64,000 nt of DNA from Pontederia crassipes (GCA_030549335.1 CM060183.1:21712552-21776551); one strand, 5' to 3'. Positions 23,301 through 40,919 are shown, counted from the first letter of the stretch. The notes: a model not told the origin generated them from the sequence alone. Translations and numbers: made by a program.

Positions 23301-24948
23301 CGACTTGTTAAAAATAAAAACGAAATGAAATGTCTTGCAGACAGTCTCAGTATTCCTTTTGCTAATCTTTTACTTTTAGATTCTTTTTACACATTATCTA
23401 AATGCGATAAAACAGGAAATTGAAATGATAAAGCAGCTTATCAGTTATATGAACATTTAAATTGTGCATCGTCTGTTTCACTAAAAAGGGAAGTTTTTCC
23501 GGGTTAAATTCATACGGGGTATGGACCTTTAGTTTTCCTTTGGATTTTGATGATAATCAAATGCATGACTGCTAAGAACACATGGTTATTGCTGCAAGGC
23601 AGCAACATCATAACATCTGTATGATAAATATTAAGTTCTTCATGCGGAAAGTGCACTTCCTTTTTTTTCTGTGAAGACCCAAGTACTCTCGCATGTACAT
23701 AACAACAACAACAAAGTTTTATCCTATTAGGTGGGGTCGGCTAGTTCATGAGATTCGATAGGGTTTTACGCTGACTGTCGTGGCCTATTACAACCCTCCT
23801 CCTTTATCCAGGCTTGGACCGTCACATGTACATAAGTTAGCAGAAAAAGGCAGAACTTTGCATCTTCTGGAGAATGAAGGATTTGCTAAAATCGTTAGTT
23901 TCTTACATTTTTATCTGTCTTTTGGGTCAAGATTTTTAATCTTGCTGCGTTCATGAAGGTTGAGGGAGTTGTCATTCCATTGAACAATGATCATGAATCC
24001 TCGGAGCAATATGCAGAATGCAACAAGCAAAGCACATTGAAAATGGAGGCATTCGATGGCAGGTCCCTTGACTCTGATAAGAAAGCTCCAAGCATTCCGG
24101 TGCAGTCGACCAGAGCAATGCAGCCAGTGACCACCGTAGCTTCAGAAGTAAAGCCAGAATCACCCAAGATCATTGGGTCCAGTCCTTTTCTCCCGGTAGC
24201 ACAGAAGAAAAAGCGTTCTAAGCCAAAAAATCGCAGTGAGGCTACCTCCAAAGAGCCTATAAAAGCAATTGCATCTGGGGAACCAAACAATGAAATCCCA
24301 GATGATCTCGCGAAGGTAAGAAGACGGGATAGGGGTTCCTATGAGAAGTCAACAAGGAAAGCGGAGGAGAGAGCCAGGAAGGAAGAAGAACTGGAGAAGG
24401 AAAGGATTGCTGCAGAGCTCCAAGAGAAACTTAAGCTGGAGCAAAGAGCCAAAGCACAAGAAGCAGAAGGAAGGAAGAAGAGACGAGCAGAGAAGGCTCA
24501 GGTAAGAGCCGAGCAGAGAGCACAGAAAGAAGCCGAGCTCAAGGAGAAGGTAACGTTTGTGCTTTTTTCTGTACCTATTCGAAGTATTAATTACAGAGAT
24601 AATGAACCCATAATCGGATTTGCGCAGAAGAGAGCCAAGAAAGATAAAGCTTTGGCTGCACCAGACACGACAGAAGGTGATGATGATGTTGCTGGTGAGC
24701 TCCCAACTTTTGAGAAGAATCCAACAAAAATTCCCAAGGGACCTCGTGGCGCAGCAACAACCTCTTCTAAGTCGAAGAAATTTAAACGTACGGATACGCG
24801 CCCATTGCCCCTCCGCAACCGGAGGAGCAGCTGGAGAATACGTACTTGGATGTGGACACTCCTTACTCTTCTGGTAGTCCTGGTGTTGTTCCTCTCGGGC
24901 GAATATATTTCTACCTCCACCTTTAAGCTCTCATCTTTTGGCTTTTAA
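20384..24948 (+). CDS. Glu-rich coiled-coil protein with C-terminal membrane anchor, function unknown
   Basis: Three exons: 20384-22591, 23959-24549, 24628-24948, GT-AG introns in phase 0, about 1,039 residues. I chose the ATG at 20384 (MAADAGESNG); the frame is open slightly upstream but without an ATG. Exon 1 encodes a very acidic, low-complexity region containing a 43-residue tandem repeat, then a KTYASVV basic segment. Exon 2 encodes a charged helix rich in Glu, Lys, Arg and Ala (about 24330-24549), a probable coiled coil. Exon 3 ends with a basic stretch, a hydrophobic segment WMWTLLTLLVVLVLFLSG and a short polar tail, suggesting tail anchoring in a membrane. I do not recognise a named family. 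Intron 2 is 78 bp with no in-frame stop, so its retention would only insert 26 residues. A short RTE-tailed element sits in intron 1. Confidence 0.75.
21404..21925 (+). repeat. 129-bp coding tandem repeat (43 aa x ~4)
   Basis: Units begin at 21404, 21533, 21662 and 21791 with (G/C)(T/G)GGTGA(C/T)AGACA, and a decayed fifth starts near 21920. Each encodes GDR(H/Q)E(S/R)QE…INGV(P/S)NSALG(D/Q)D(T/A)THEAPNSAVS.TDDES. The last two full units are almost identical, so expansion by unequal exchange looks recent. The unit length keeps the reading frame. Confidence 0.93.
23692..23834 (-). mobile_element. Short non-autonomous element with RTE-type tail, intronic
   Basis: A ~120-bp element (23703-23823) in reverse orientation, flanked by an 11-bp duplication CATGTACATAA at 23692-23702 and 23824-23834. 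Read on the minus strand it has GGATAAAGGAGGAGGGTTG near its start and GACCCCACCTAATAGGATAAAAC(TTTG...) at its end. The same two ends occur in the copy at 52050-52230, and the tail matches the RTE LINE in PP7. It is probably a SINE or deletion derivative mobilised by RTE machinery. Confidence 0.85.
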
Positions 24949-26220
24949 AGCAATAGCCGTAAACCTCATATACAGAAAATACTAGTGTTTTACAGAGAAG
25001 TCTGTGCTGTAAAGACAGCCGTTGCTTATCACATTAACCTTGGTTTGCCTCGCGTTTTCGCTAGTTTATTTCTATGTTTTCTTTATAGAGAATGGCCAAT
25101 CACATGATGGATTAATATATATACACATTCATATATGACAATTTCTTGTTGTGGCTAATGAAGCTTCATGTATCTTTCTTTGGACTACATCCGGTTCCTG
25201 TAAATGATTCAAAATACAGTGTGGGTCACCAAAGGCAATTAGCAGGTTCTGATTGCACTCTCGAACTGCCGGAGCGTCCATGTGGATGGAGTTCTTTGTG
25301 CACACAGAACACGTTCCCTGGTTCAAGGATGTAAACGTAAAACTGAGATCTTGTCAATGTTTAGCCTTGTTGTTATCTGCCTAGAAGAGCCTGCAATCCT
25401 AAGCATGAGGACGAGTAATGTTATGGCTTTCCTTGACGCAATTCCCGTCGAATCCCAAGATTGTCCCCCATGATGCCCACCGCGTGCCATGTCCACGTCC
25501 CACATAATCTTGAATATTACTGTATCATCTCTACCACTTTACCGGAACAAGTGTCGTTATCAAAAGTGCATCGTTCCTGTAAAGAGGAGAAAAATAACCA
25601 AGAGTAGAAGCGTCACCTTGTGGCGAGTCTTTAATTTGACAGGAACTTGGAGATATTGATCCATCTGCAATACCACAAGAACTGTCAGCTAAAGCCAAAT
25701 CCTTGGCACTCAAGCTCGTGATCGAACGCTTAAAACTTGAATCGTGAGAACTACTTCCAACAAGAATTCAAAATTCAAAACCCATGCAACTTTTGTCTTT
25801 TCCCACATTCCTTCCCTTGCACATCACAACTTGTTCCTCCTAATCGTTCTTGTGCTCACTCTTCTTTCTTTTTTTTTTTTTTTTGTTCAGCACAAAAAGG
25901 AGGCTCTCTACTTTCCTTTCCACTGTTTGTGAAGTCAGAACGAGACATTTAATTATGTTACCGCAGTTCTGGCTTAAGAGAAGTATCCGAGATTCCAGTA
26001 GGGAGATGGAGCTATCGTAGTGGGCTTCACTGGCAGTTGATGCTCCCATAAGCAAACCAAGCCTTTTAAGGAACAGAACAAACCAAGAATCAAAGAATAC
26101 CACTCATTTTGACGTTTGAATATATATATGCCCATCACTCCCTCTCTCTCTCTCTCCCTCCCTCCTTCCCTCCCTTAATCCTTCCCCGCTGTGTCTGCTT
26201 CCCTCCCAACTCCACTGGAG
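24949..26220. other. Intergenic region and subtilase promoter
   Basis: The first part contains the 3' end of the coiled-coil gene. The rest is moderately AT-rich with no convincing gene; open frames here are short and lack domains. The last ~120 bases hold a TATA-like motif and a CT-rich leader for the subtilase. Confidence 0.55.
26119..26130 (+). promoter_or_regulatory. Probable TATA box of the subtilase gene
   Basis: AATATATATATG lies about 90 bases upstream of the subtilase ATG and is followed by a pyrimidine-rich CT leader (26140-26180), the usual arrangement of a plant core promoter. Position-based inference. Confidence 0.55.
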
Positions 26221-30502
<4,282 letters not shown>

Positions 30503-33125
30503 TCAATGATTGCTCTGTGACTGCAGGGAAACAACATGACAAAGACGAGGCAATGATATACGATATCAGCAATTTGTAATCAGATGTGAAACAGGATCCC
30601 GATTTCTTTCTTACTTTCATATTTTTTCCCTCTGCAATCAAACAATTGTCTGTATATATCAAGACAGCCACAGGAAGCTCTTACTACATACTTGACCACT
30701 TTGTATTTTCTCTCAAGTGAGCGGCCGTAGGAAATGATTAGATTGATACAGAAAGCATCTGCTAGCCTAGCAATGAAGCATAAGAAAAAAGTAGTAGTAA
30801 TAAAAATGTCGTAGTACAAGGATTGCAAAAACAAATGCTCACATGAGGCTATGAGGACCAAGTTGGTAAGAGGAGATGCATGCATGCATGTGGGTGGCGA
30901 GAGGGCATGTGATCTTGGTGGTGGAAAAGTATCAAAGAAATGTATACACATCGTCCCGAGCCTACTGCTGCCTTGAAGAAGATTGCCGGGGGAAGTACAC
31001 GCAAATAGTTATAATATAATTCGCTTCTTGGACGACTGATATTGAGGTGCATGTGCTTTGCCTTACGGTAGGTATGGGGCATTTTATTTTAGCCCCAGAG
31101 ATCTCGTTTTAGCTAGTGACTGTGTCCCCGTCCTTCGTCCACTGTGACTGATCCATTCAAATCCAGCCAGAGCTTTCCTTGTCTGTGCTTTCGCTTGAAC
31201 CTAGGAGGGGAAAAGAAGGGAAGCCGATGTTGTTGTTGCTCCTAATGACTTCTAATCCCTCAAAAGGTTTTACATATGATTATCGACTGCTAGTCAGATT
31301 TATAATAAAGATAGCCGAACATTACATTTAGATTGCAGCCTTTAGTTACAGCTCGTCAGGAACTTAGTTTAGGTAGATAGACACTTCAACTTTCTCATTA
31401 ATGATTGGGTGCATGAATCTAAAAATTGAGCAATCAAGCTCGCATGGATATGTCGCAAGCAGTCGTGTTAGATTGACTTGTCTGCAGCTGTTGATGTGCG
31501 TATGCAAAGAAGATAAAGTTGGGAGCAACCCCCAATTAATAGCAGCCACTGCTGCCTACAGATAGAGATTAAAGCCACTGTTTTATTCCAGTAGGCTTAC
31601 ATAGTCATCACTCAAATGGGAACTATAATATTAGTTCACTGCCACGTTTAAATACCATATTTGTATGCCCAGAAAGCTCTTGTGCTTACAATCTCGATCT
31701 AACTCTTTTGTTGTGAAAAAAAAAAACTACCTTTTCTTAACTTATATTGAATACAGATTCCCCTGCGGATTTGCCTTTGTTGTTCTAATGCCCAAGCAAA
31801 GGGACAAGACTGAAGCTTAAAGCTGTTCGTGCATACACTCGGTGGGTCAAAACACTGGTCGTCTGAATCCCATCCTGCAGCAGTCATCCTATTATATATT
31901 TTTCATTTCTTCCTCCGGATTAATATTTATAATCCAATTGACGCATACATCTCGTGGACGGAGCACGTCGACGTGGCCTCTCTCTCTCTCTCTGTACTGT
32001 ATATATCGTGCTATGAGTATGCGCGATCGATCATTCACTGTCTTCTGCCCCCTCCACATTGAACAAATGAGGAGAGAGAGACTGAGAGAGAGAGAGAGCA
32101 AAAAAAATTAAAGTTGCAACTTGGAGGTCGTGATCCTGCTGTCCATGTCCAATGGACCTCACCACCAATTGGCTATAACGTGGCATATATAATTGCCCAT
32201 GCAGGTGCCCTGGGGGAGGAATTTTATACACAGTGGTGGAAGGGAAAGACAGAGGTCTAACTGAGGGCACAAGAAAAATTATTGGTTGATCAAAGTTCAA
32301 TTCAAAATTCACAAATAGCGAGAAAGGCAGAGCCAACGAGCACCAGAGGCAAATGTCGTGCATGGCGCTTGGGGGTGGGGGGCTCCCCCCCTCTCTCGTT
32401 AAGGGCCCCCGATGAGCACACGAGGCGCCTTTATGATGACATTTTTATCTTTTTCCGGCTCGGTTATCGCCTTTCTGTTGCAGAATGATGCCAATTTGGA
32501 CGCGCCACGATGCGATTCCACGCGCTGGTGGCGGGGTCAAGCCGAACCATAACTCGCCACGCCATCGCACCTTTTAAAAAAAATCTCTGTAGAACAAGAT
32601 CGTATTGTGTCGACAACTAAAACAGCAGAAATAAAATAAAATAAGTTACAAACGCGATGCGTGCGTTAACTGCGTAGGGAAAGAGTAATGTTGCATGCAG
32701 AATTATGATACGCTGTTTGGATGCAAAAGCAAGTCGATCCAGTCGACAATTTGTTATCATCATGAGCAGTAAGGGGGAGGACCAGAGAGAGAGAGGAAAG
32801 GGAGCAGTGCAAGGAAGGCACCACCGCCTCGTCCACCAACGCACCATATGCTTCGTTTGATCTCTCGTCTTTTTTACTGATGAAAGCTGGGGGCAACTTT
32901 GGGAGACCAATCAACTACGAGAGCCGTGGCATGTTATATCAACGTCTTCTCTTTTTCAACCCTTTGGGAAAAATGGAATGGCTATGGTGGGGGTGCGACC
33001 AATTTCAATGTGCTGTTCAAGGAACATTGCTCTTGTACAGTGATGCAGGGATTTGCTTCCATTGAAATTGATTGATTTAGATTTTATGGTAACAAAACAT
33101 TTAGGGCCTGTTAGGCAATTAGAAT
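30503..33125. other. Intergenic region after the subtilase
   Basis: It includes the subtilase 3' UTR. No gene is supported: the open frames are short, lack domains and overlap on both strands. CT/GA-rich tracts occur near 31978-31993 and 32070-32100. A mixed-composition stretch at 32300-33070 likewise shows no recognisable product or RNA. Confidence 0.5.
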
Positions 33126-33780
33126 TAGTAATGTTTTTCAAAATCGAATCGGACTCGTCACTAGGTCATGGCGGATTGAACTAGATTTTATTAAAATAAT
33201 ATTATTTATAATAATTATGAAGATATAGTATAAATTAGATGATATAGTATATGAATATTGTACTAATAAATTATTAAAAATATTAAAAAATAATATAATA
33301 TAATTTTTATTAATTAAAAGTTTTATAATGATAATATAAATTAATTATTAATAATTTAATATCTACTATTTAATGACGATAGATGTTATATTAATAAATT
33401 TTATTTTAAATTATACTTATTTCCTTTTTATTTTCTTTATTTTATGCCCCTTGATAAGTTTTTATTATAATATTATTTAATTTTCAAATACTTACTTTTT
33501 ATTTCAATTCCTATTTAATTGTATACATATGATATTCCCTCGTCTTTAAATTTTCATATATTTCTTTTCTTTTTTCTCATTTAACTTCCTATTTTTCTCA
33601 TTTTTTTAATTTTTTGGCAAAATATGCATTGAACTGGTTGAACCGGTTCAACCAGCTCGGTTCAATCGGTTTTGTCTGGTTCAATGCCAAAACGGTTTTG
33701 AACACATAACCGGACCGGATCACTGGCCGGTTCGCGGTTGAACCAACCGGTCCGGTCCGATTTTAATAACCTTGAGAATT
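33126..33780. mobile_element. MITE-like element with ACCGG-rich ends, copy 1
   Basis: The left end (GTTTTTCAAAATCGAATCGGACTC) and the reverse complement of the right end (GGTTATTAAAATCGGACCGG) are similar inverted ends around an AT-rich core, with CCGGTT-rich blocks at 33640-33760. Related ends occur at 59567-60632 and 60862-61912. No transposase frame. Boundaries are approximate. Confidence 0.5.
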
Positions 33781-33784
33781 AGGT

Positions 33785-34400
33785 ATTGGTTTCGTCTGTT
33801 TCCAATCGATTCCGTCAAACGACGTGACGTTTAGTAAAACTGAAGGCGAGATATGGTTCAAAAAAGAAATCACGGGACTCTTTTTCTCCTTACTTTGGAA
33901 TTAAGTACTGTAGCAATCTACATCTTTTTTTCTTCCTTGATTTTTTTTCAATTTCCTTTATTCTTTTTTTTCTTTATTTTCTCTCACACACACATGTATC
34001 TTATAAAAAATTTATTTATTAAATATTAATTATTTATTATAGCATATTAATATATTATTATTTCTCACTTGTTATTTCATTAAAAAATTAATATTTTACT
34101 ACATATAATTTATTAAAATTCCAATTTTTATATTTAAATACTATATTTTTAAACAATTTTTTTTTATTTTTACTTTTGTTTTTCTTTATTAAAAATATTT
34201 TATTTTATATTTATAATATCAATTTTTATTTCAAAACCCACAAAAAATTATCTCATCACGTCTACTTTTTCCTATCACATCAACTACCTTATTCGTCTTC
34301 ATCAAATTCCACTCCATCCAAACACACCCCGAATTAATCTGTCAACTCAAACTATTCACGAAAACTTGATGGGCTCTAGTCCCGTTGACAAACGACCCCT
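33785..34400 (+). repeat. Dispersed AT-rich repeat, copy 2
   Basis: It matches the layout of 39900-40670, including ATCGATTCCGTC near the start, TCTCACACAC/TCTCACGCAT followed by CTTATAAAA and ATTTATTAAATA, TCATTAAAAAATT, then ATCACATCAA, CCATCCAAA and CAACTCAAACTATTCAC. Unclassified non-coding repeat. Confidence 0.5.
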
Positions 34401-36205
34401 TAACATTTTCGACTTCTAATGACGGTTCATATCAAGTTAGGGTGGAGGGTCTATTTGGTTCAAAGGGAAAGGGAAGACAAAGAACGAGAAAGAAAAATAT
34501 GAGAGGAAATATAAAAGAATAATTTTATTTAGATGATAATTTTAAATGATAATTTTATTTAGATGATTTTATTATATATATATATATATGTGTGTGTTTA
34601 ATTTATGTGTTTAAAAATGAAAACTCATATTAAATATTGAAGAAAATGGACCAATTTTTTTTCTTCCTGTTTTCTTCAATTTAAATTCAAACAAAAAAGA
34701 TGAATCTATTATTATTGATTCCCCTCTTTTCTTTTTTCATTTATTTCTCCAATTTCATCTCCAAACAAATATACCAAATAGATCCTAAATAAATTTGATT
34801 GAAATTGGTGTACATTTGCTAAAGGAATTACAATGCTTTGTTTTCCTTACTGATTCTTCAATTTTTGTGACGAAAGTTGCGGTTTGATGTTTTCCGATTG
34901 GGCTACGAATAGTTTTCTATGTTTTAAAAGAGGCGTATAATGAGTATATGATTCTATTGTACAATCTTTAATTCAGGATCTTTAAATTAATATTATTTTA
35001 ATATGACGGTTCAACACACAAATAATATAAATCCTTAGATCAAAATGATGTCAATCCAACTATTTATAAATTATAGAATTGTACGATGTGATTCTAATAT
35101 AACTGTTTTTAAAAAAGAAGACCAATTTTAGATACAAGGGATAAAGTAAAACAAAATGAGAAGGACATAGCAAAAATTGAAGAAAATAAAGAGATTAGAG
35201 GTGGATATTTAGAGAGCAAAAGTTGAATGAAACAAAAAAAAAATCCGTGGAAATTTAAAGTTGACTGTCATGAATAACTTGTATTGAAATGATCTGAAAT
35301 ATTATTATAATCCGATATTTCAGGACTCGTAAATTAAATTACTTTTACAACCAACTCATAAGTTTTCTTCTTTCTTTACGGGACATTTAATGATTTTATT
35401 TTCATTCCAATATTTTTTGCTAGTGAAAACTTAATTTAAACTAAAGCATATATGTTTTTCAAATGTTGTTGATAAAGTCAATCTAAACCCTAATCCTATA
35501 TGGTCCTCCTTCTTAATCAGGTGCTTCGGTAGATTTTTCTTACAAGGGTCTCGCTGTTCGGTCAGCGAATCTGTGAAGGGGTTAAGGGGGATTTGCCCAC
35601 TGGACGAAAATTTCTAGAGTATTATGTATTTAATTCGAAATTAATTTATTTTTTTATCACGAGATAGGTGTCCTATTTTGAGGATTAATTTATAGTTTAG
35701 TCGGTCTCTAATTCCTATTATTTGTAGAAAGGAGTGTCTCCATAGGGGTCCAAACAGAAAATAATCTTGTCTTATAATTCTCTTATGTTTATTCCATCTA
35801 ATAAAATTCTACGTCATCTTAAATTTCTTATATTTTATTGCGATGCATAATTTCTCACGTGCAGAAATCTTAACAAATGAACGCATGCATAATTGGATGA
35901 ATAATGAGTATGCTCTGGCTGCATGGTAAAGTTAGTATCTTAATAATGAATAATAATTTACTTTAGAGCATAGTCGTTTGATTAGATTAGAGAATTACGA
36001 TTATCGGACAAGGAATAATTGTTTAATTATAAATTTAACAAAAAAATATTTAATAAATACTACAATTCAACTAATGAATAACTATCAAATGACAAAAGGT
36101 ACATAAAAAAATATAATTTACTCTCAGTTTTATATACATATAATATTTTACTTCGTATAGTATGAATATTAAAATAAAAAATAGTAAAGTCAAAAAAAGT
36201 TTTTT
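34401..36205. other. AT-rich intergenic DNA with an LTR relic
   Basis: No gene is seen. Around 35467-35590 there is similarity to the start of the Copia LTR at 13660 (GTTGATAA, TAAT(C/T)AGG(T/C)GCTTC(G/A)GTA, AGGGTCT), suggesting an old solo LTR. The rest is featureless AT-rich DNA. Confidence 0.5.
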
Positions 36206-36347
36206 TTGGTTAAAAAGAACGATGGCGTGCTATTATACAAAGCTGTGAATTTTATATTTTATCTGTTACTTACTTATCCCCTTCTTTTTATACATGTTAA
36301 GCAATGGCTTAGATCATTTGGAATCCAAAAATTGCAGAGTGCATTTT

Positions 36348-36481
<134 letters not shown>

Positions 36482-36489
36482 CATTTTAG

Positions 36490-38065
36490 TTTCGGGTGTT
36501 CTACTTTTTTGGATGATAATTTTTCATCATATATAAAGATACATATAACATATGTATAAACTCTTTAACCTAAATTGGCATTGATCATTATAATTGCTTT
36601 TAACTTTCTTGTTTACTAATATTCTGACGCGGCTTGAGGACGACACTAGATGAAGAGCGAATCTTTTGTGTCATTTTTTAATAACAAATTTAGTATTGCA
36701 ATAATTTTAAAGTATTTTTAAAATGATAAAAATTGGCTATTACTTAAACAGGAATCCAGATACTGATACAAGATAAATCGGAGATCGCGAGGAGGATCCA
36801 TCCACTAGAAAACGTCTAATCTAATGATGTATATGATCTTATGATAATATATAAGATTAAGAACAAGCTTGTTCAACCTTTGTAGTAAATTTATTTAAAT
36901 AATGATAAACATATCTAATCCTTATATGGATTAAAAATATTTAGAATATGATCTTTCTTATCGAATAAATTTATTAGAATAAAAATATTTTTTATCGACT
37001 CTACTATCAATTTTACTTCGTATTAGAATGTTATGTATTGAAATTCCTAATCTGCCGAACTAATTTACTGGTTAACTCAGCACACCACACGATATAAGTA
37101 CTCTTACCGACTCCAGGGATATGAATTGAAACCTCAAATGTTTTGAAATCAGAGGAGTTCTCAATGTTAGTGATATTTTTTAACTAGATAATTTTTGATA
37201 TTTGAAAAGTGACATCGATTGTTCAACTTGCGCGACGTAAATGATTATGTGCACTATCTATAAATTAAAAATCGATTTACAATCGAGTTTAACTAGTCTG
37301 TCGTCTCACATCACATACGATGATTTTTGTTATGTGGCGCCTGACTGGTGCAGGTAAATGATAATATAAAGCCTTCCTAGTCTCCTTCCAAATCAGAATA
37401 CTCTGAATTTCTCTTTAATTACTAGTACAAACGTAAATTGCATTCAATGAACAACAAATGGACATTAAGTTGATCATATTTAACACATGGACACAATAAA
37501 TATCTCAATTAATGTTTTCAATAAAGATGGCTGGACTCGCACGACTCTAACACAAAACTTTGGCTGTATTATATCTAATATCAACTTATTCCAATTATAG
37601 TACAAAGCGACTATACAAAATATATCTAAAATAATCATTTGACATAAAATAACGAACGAAGAAAAAGAATTGTGTGTTCACAGATTTGAAATAATTATCG
37701 TCTTGTCACATTACATAGTATGAAAGGAAAAATATTTCCACTTCTTTGGGATAAACAAATGCCACATTTTTCAATCAACCTAACAAAAGTATAATTGTGA
37801 TCATTTCATTTTAATACGGTAGCCATGCTTCATAAAACATCAAATTGCAGAAACTTGTTAGTAATTTAGTAGATTATGTTGAAGGCTTTAAAATTTTTCA
37901 TTCTCACTTGAAACTTCAAATTTTTTTTATTTAAATTTGATAAACTCATGCACTGGAATTATAAAAAAAGGCTTGTAATAAGAAGTAAACTAATTTCACC
38001 AATGGTTGGGTGATTTAATTGACGTTAAGATTTTAAATACAAAATACTTCTCTTCTAGACGATTT
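36490..38065. other. AT-rich intergenic DNA
   Basis: No coding, RNA or clearly structured repeat sequence was recognised in this stretch. Confidence 0.5.
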
Positions 38066-38067
38066 AG

Positions 38068-38335
38068 GTCTCTTTGGTTAAGCTTATAAAAACTTATAAA
38101 TCTTAATGATTGATAAATAGATAATAAATCTATTTATAAGTAAAAAAATAAGTAAAAGATTTTTTAAAAAAATAAATCAATAATTGTTTCATAATTAACT
38201 AATTATTATTAATATAAATAATTTTATTTAAATATGTAATTTTTTATTTTTAAAAATAAATTTCAGTTAATAAAATACTTTCCTGCACTTTAATTTATTA
38301 GTTATTTAATATCAACTAAGTCAAAAGAATCTTAA
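38068..38335. mobile_element. MITE-like element A
   Basis: The left end TCTCTTTGGTTAAGCTTATA is similar to the reverse complement of the right end (AGGTTAAGATTCTTTTGACTTAG). The core is AT-rich, ~270 bp, with no coding capacity. The terminal motif resembles that of the next element. Boundaries are approximate. Confidence 0.4.
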
Positions 38336-38640
38336 CCTTTTAAAAAGTGGGTAGTACGTTTAAGAAATCATATGTAAAGAGTTTTAATTTTTTAAATTAA
38401 CCCATTTTAATGTAAACAAAAAATCTTCTCATATTTTTATTGGCTTTAGCACAACACGCTTAAATTCCAAAATGAAAGAGATCTTAAGATTTATGCTTTT
38501 TCGAACGAAAATAAAAAGTTATGTTTGTGTTTATTCTTTGGATTTTTTTGTGTTTGGAAGTAAAAAAAATTATAATTGGCTTTTGTCATAAGGAAATCCC
38601 CTCCTACGCTGTCTCTAAATATTATATATACGAGTAATTT

Positions 38641-38960
38641 AGTGTCTATTTGGCTTAGCTAATACAATTTTTGATAAGTTGAAGTGCTGATAAATATTTT
38701 ATTGGCTGAAATTTATTTTTAAAAATAAGCAGTTACACGTTTGAATAAAACTACTTATATTAATAACACTTAGTTAGTTACGAGACAACTAATTGACTTA
38801 TTTTTAAAAAAGAAAATAAGCATCCTTCTCTCTACTTATTTTTTACTTATAAGTAGATTTAATATCTTTTTATCAGTCAAATTTTTAAATTATCAAACGT
38901 TGAAATTTTTTTAAACCAATTTATAAATAATTTATAACCTTAACCAAACAGTCCTTTAAT
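38641..38960. mobile_element. MITE-like element B
   Basis: About 320 bp. The left end GTCTATTTGGCTTAGCTAATA pairs with the reverse complement of the right end, GGACTGTTTGGTTAAGGTTATA. The core is AT-rich and non-coding, containing TTATAAGTAGATTTAAT as in element A's interior. Confidence 0.5.
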
Positions 38961-39592
38961 CATCACTTTTAGTCCAGAGCATCCAGTTGTTCTACTTTCA
39001 AAATTGGACTACGAGGAGGCCAATAAATATTACGATTCGCATTTTTAAAAGGTGATGCTAAAATAAATACAATCTGAGCAGATAATAATAACTTTTTTTA
39101 CGCACTCATCGTACAGAAAATAACGTGCCACCTATTTGGTTCCGTTCTATTCCTCAGATGGTGGGCTGCGTCTTGTGATGGAACGTGGTCCCCCCAGGAG
39201 AGATTGCGAGGGACAGGCGGATGGATGCCTTTACCACTCCCTCCAAATCCCATCCCACTCCCAATTCCCACCACCAAAAAACATTACTTATTTATTTTTC
39301 TTTTGCCATTTAATATCCCCCCCCAAAAAAAAAAATTAATCTACTAATTTATTGGCCTCACATTAGATTACGGGTGCATAAAGAAATAAATTTAAGATTT
39401 TAACATATTAGAATAAATTTAAGGTTTTAGTTAAGCAAAGAAAAAAGATTGCTGTCACGAGTAGAACACTAATCAATTTATAATATAAATCTATAAAAAC
39501 CGAAAATGGAAGGGTATACTGTGGCATTATGCATGGGATGTCTTTATTGTCATCCTCAGAAATATTATTATCATTATATTATTAAATAGCGG

Positions 39593-39720
39593 TGTTGATA
39601 ATATGTTGAATATGAATCTAGTTGTAATTTTATATGATTCATTACGTAGTCAAATGCTTCGGCAGATATCTTCTAAAAGGATCTCATTGTATTTGTACGA
39701 TATTTGTCTCATTCTTTTTT
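39593..39720 (+). repeat. Copia LTR relic
   Basis: GTTGATAAT...TGAAT.TGAA.CTAGTTGTAA...TTACGTA.T..A..GCTTCGGCA follows the same block order as the start of the 3' LTR at 13660. It appears to be a strongly diverged solo LTR or fragment. The far end cannot be placed. Confidence 0.45.
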
Positions 39721-39899
39721 AACAAGAGGTAAAACTATTTCTATTAATAAAAGAGAGTAATATTAGTACTAGTGATAATAAAAAAGAGATGCATATTGTA
39801 TTGCTATGGTGACTTTATTCGAACAAATTAGGATTTGATAGTAGTGTCAAACGATATAACGTCTCACGAAATGAGAATCGATGTGATCAATTACAATTA

Positions 39900-40670
39900 T
39901 TGGCTAATTTCCAAGATCGATTCCGTCTTTTTTATGGAACCACTGTTTACATATGTTTTTCAACTTTTTTTGTGTGACACTTTTTTACAATATTATTCTT
40001 TTTTTAGATAGCGTTTTCAATTGGAAATAGGCTGGAACCAAGACTTAATTTTAACTTAGTTCTTCAAACACGAGGGCGCAATATAGTTCCTGAGGCGAAA
40101 TCAAATTGCATTAAATGGTTTGAAATCAGAGTCATTTCAGATCTCCGATTGGTGGAACTGGAACTTGATTATTACAGTAACTTTTATTTTTTTTCTTATT
40201 TGACGCGCCACTTTTTTTCTAATTTCATTTTTTTTCTTTTTTCTCACGCATTGCTCTTATAAAATAAATTATTTAATAAATATAAAGTAATTTAATAAAG
40301 GATTAATATAATATTACTTTTTACTTATTGTTTCATTAAAAAATTTAGTATTTCATTAAATATAAATAATTTATAAATGATTTTTTATATTTAAAATAAT
40401 ATATTTAAAAAAAAACTCCATTTTTTATTTTATAATTTTATTTTAATTAATAATAAAAATATACTTTTATAATTATAATAATTATTTTTAATTTAAATTT
40501 TTTAAAAAATATCCATCACATCAATTTTTTTATCACATCAATTTTTTCTTCATCAGTATGTTCAACTCCATCTAAAGAAATATTCAACTCCATCTAAAGA
40601 AATAATTGGTCAATTCAACTGTTCACTGAGACATTAGGAAGAATCATATTTCGTTTCCAAACGGAGCACA
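39900..40670 (+). repeat. Dispersed AT-rich repeat, copy 3
   Basis: It shares ordered blocks with 33785-34400 (ATCGATTCCGTC, CTTATAAAATAAATTATTTAATAAATA, TCATTAAAAAATTTAGTATTTCATTAAATA, ATCACATCAA, CCATCTAAA, CAATTCAACTGTTCAC). A partial additional copy of the last part follows at 40680-40915. Confidence 0.5.
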
Positions 40671-40919
40671 CAAAATATTGTTTATAATTTATCATTTTAG
40701 ATAAAAAATTAATATTTTATTGATTACAATTCATTTAAAATATAATTATTATATTTCTCTAATATTTTTCAACAAAAAATAAATTATATATATTTATTAA
40801 TTAATAAATTAAATATAAATATTATATTTAATATAAACACTCGCTAAAATTAATTTATCACATCAATTTTTTATCTCATTCCATTCCATTCACGTACACC
40901 TCTACTGTTCAAACGCTAT

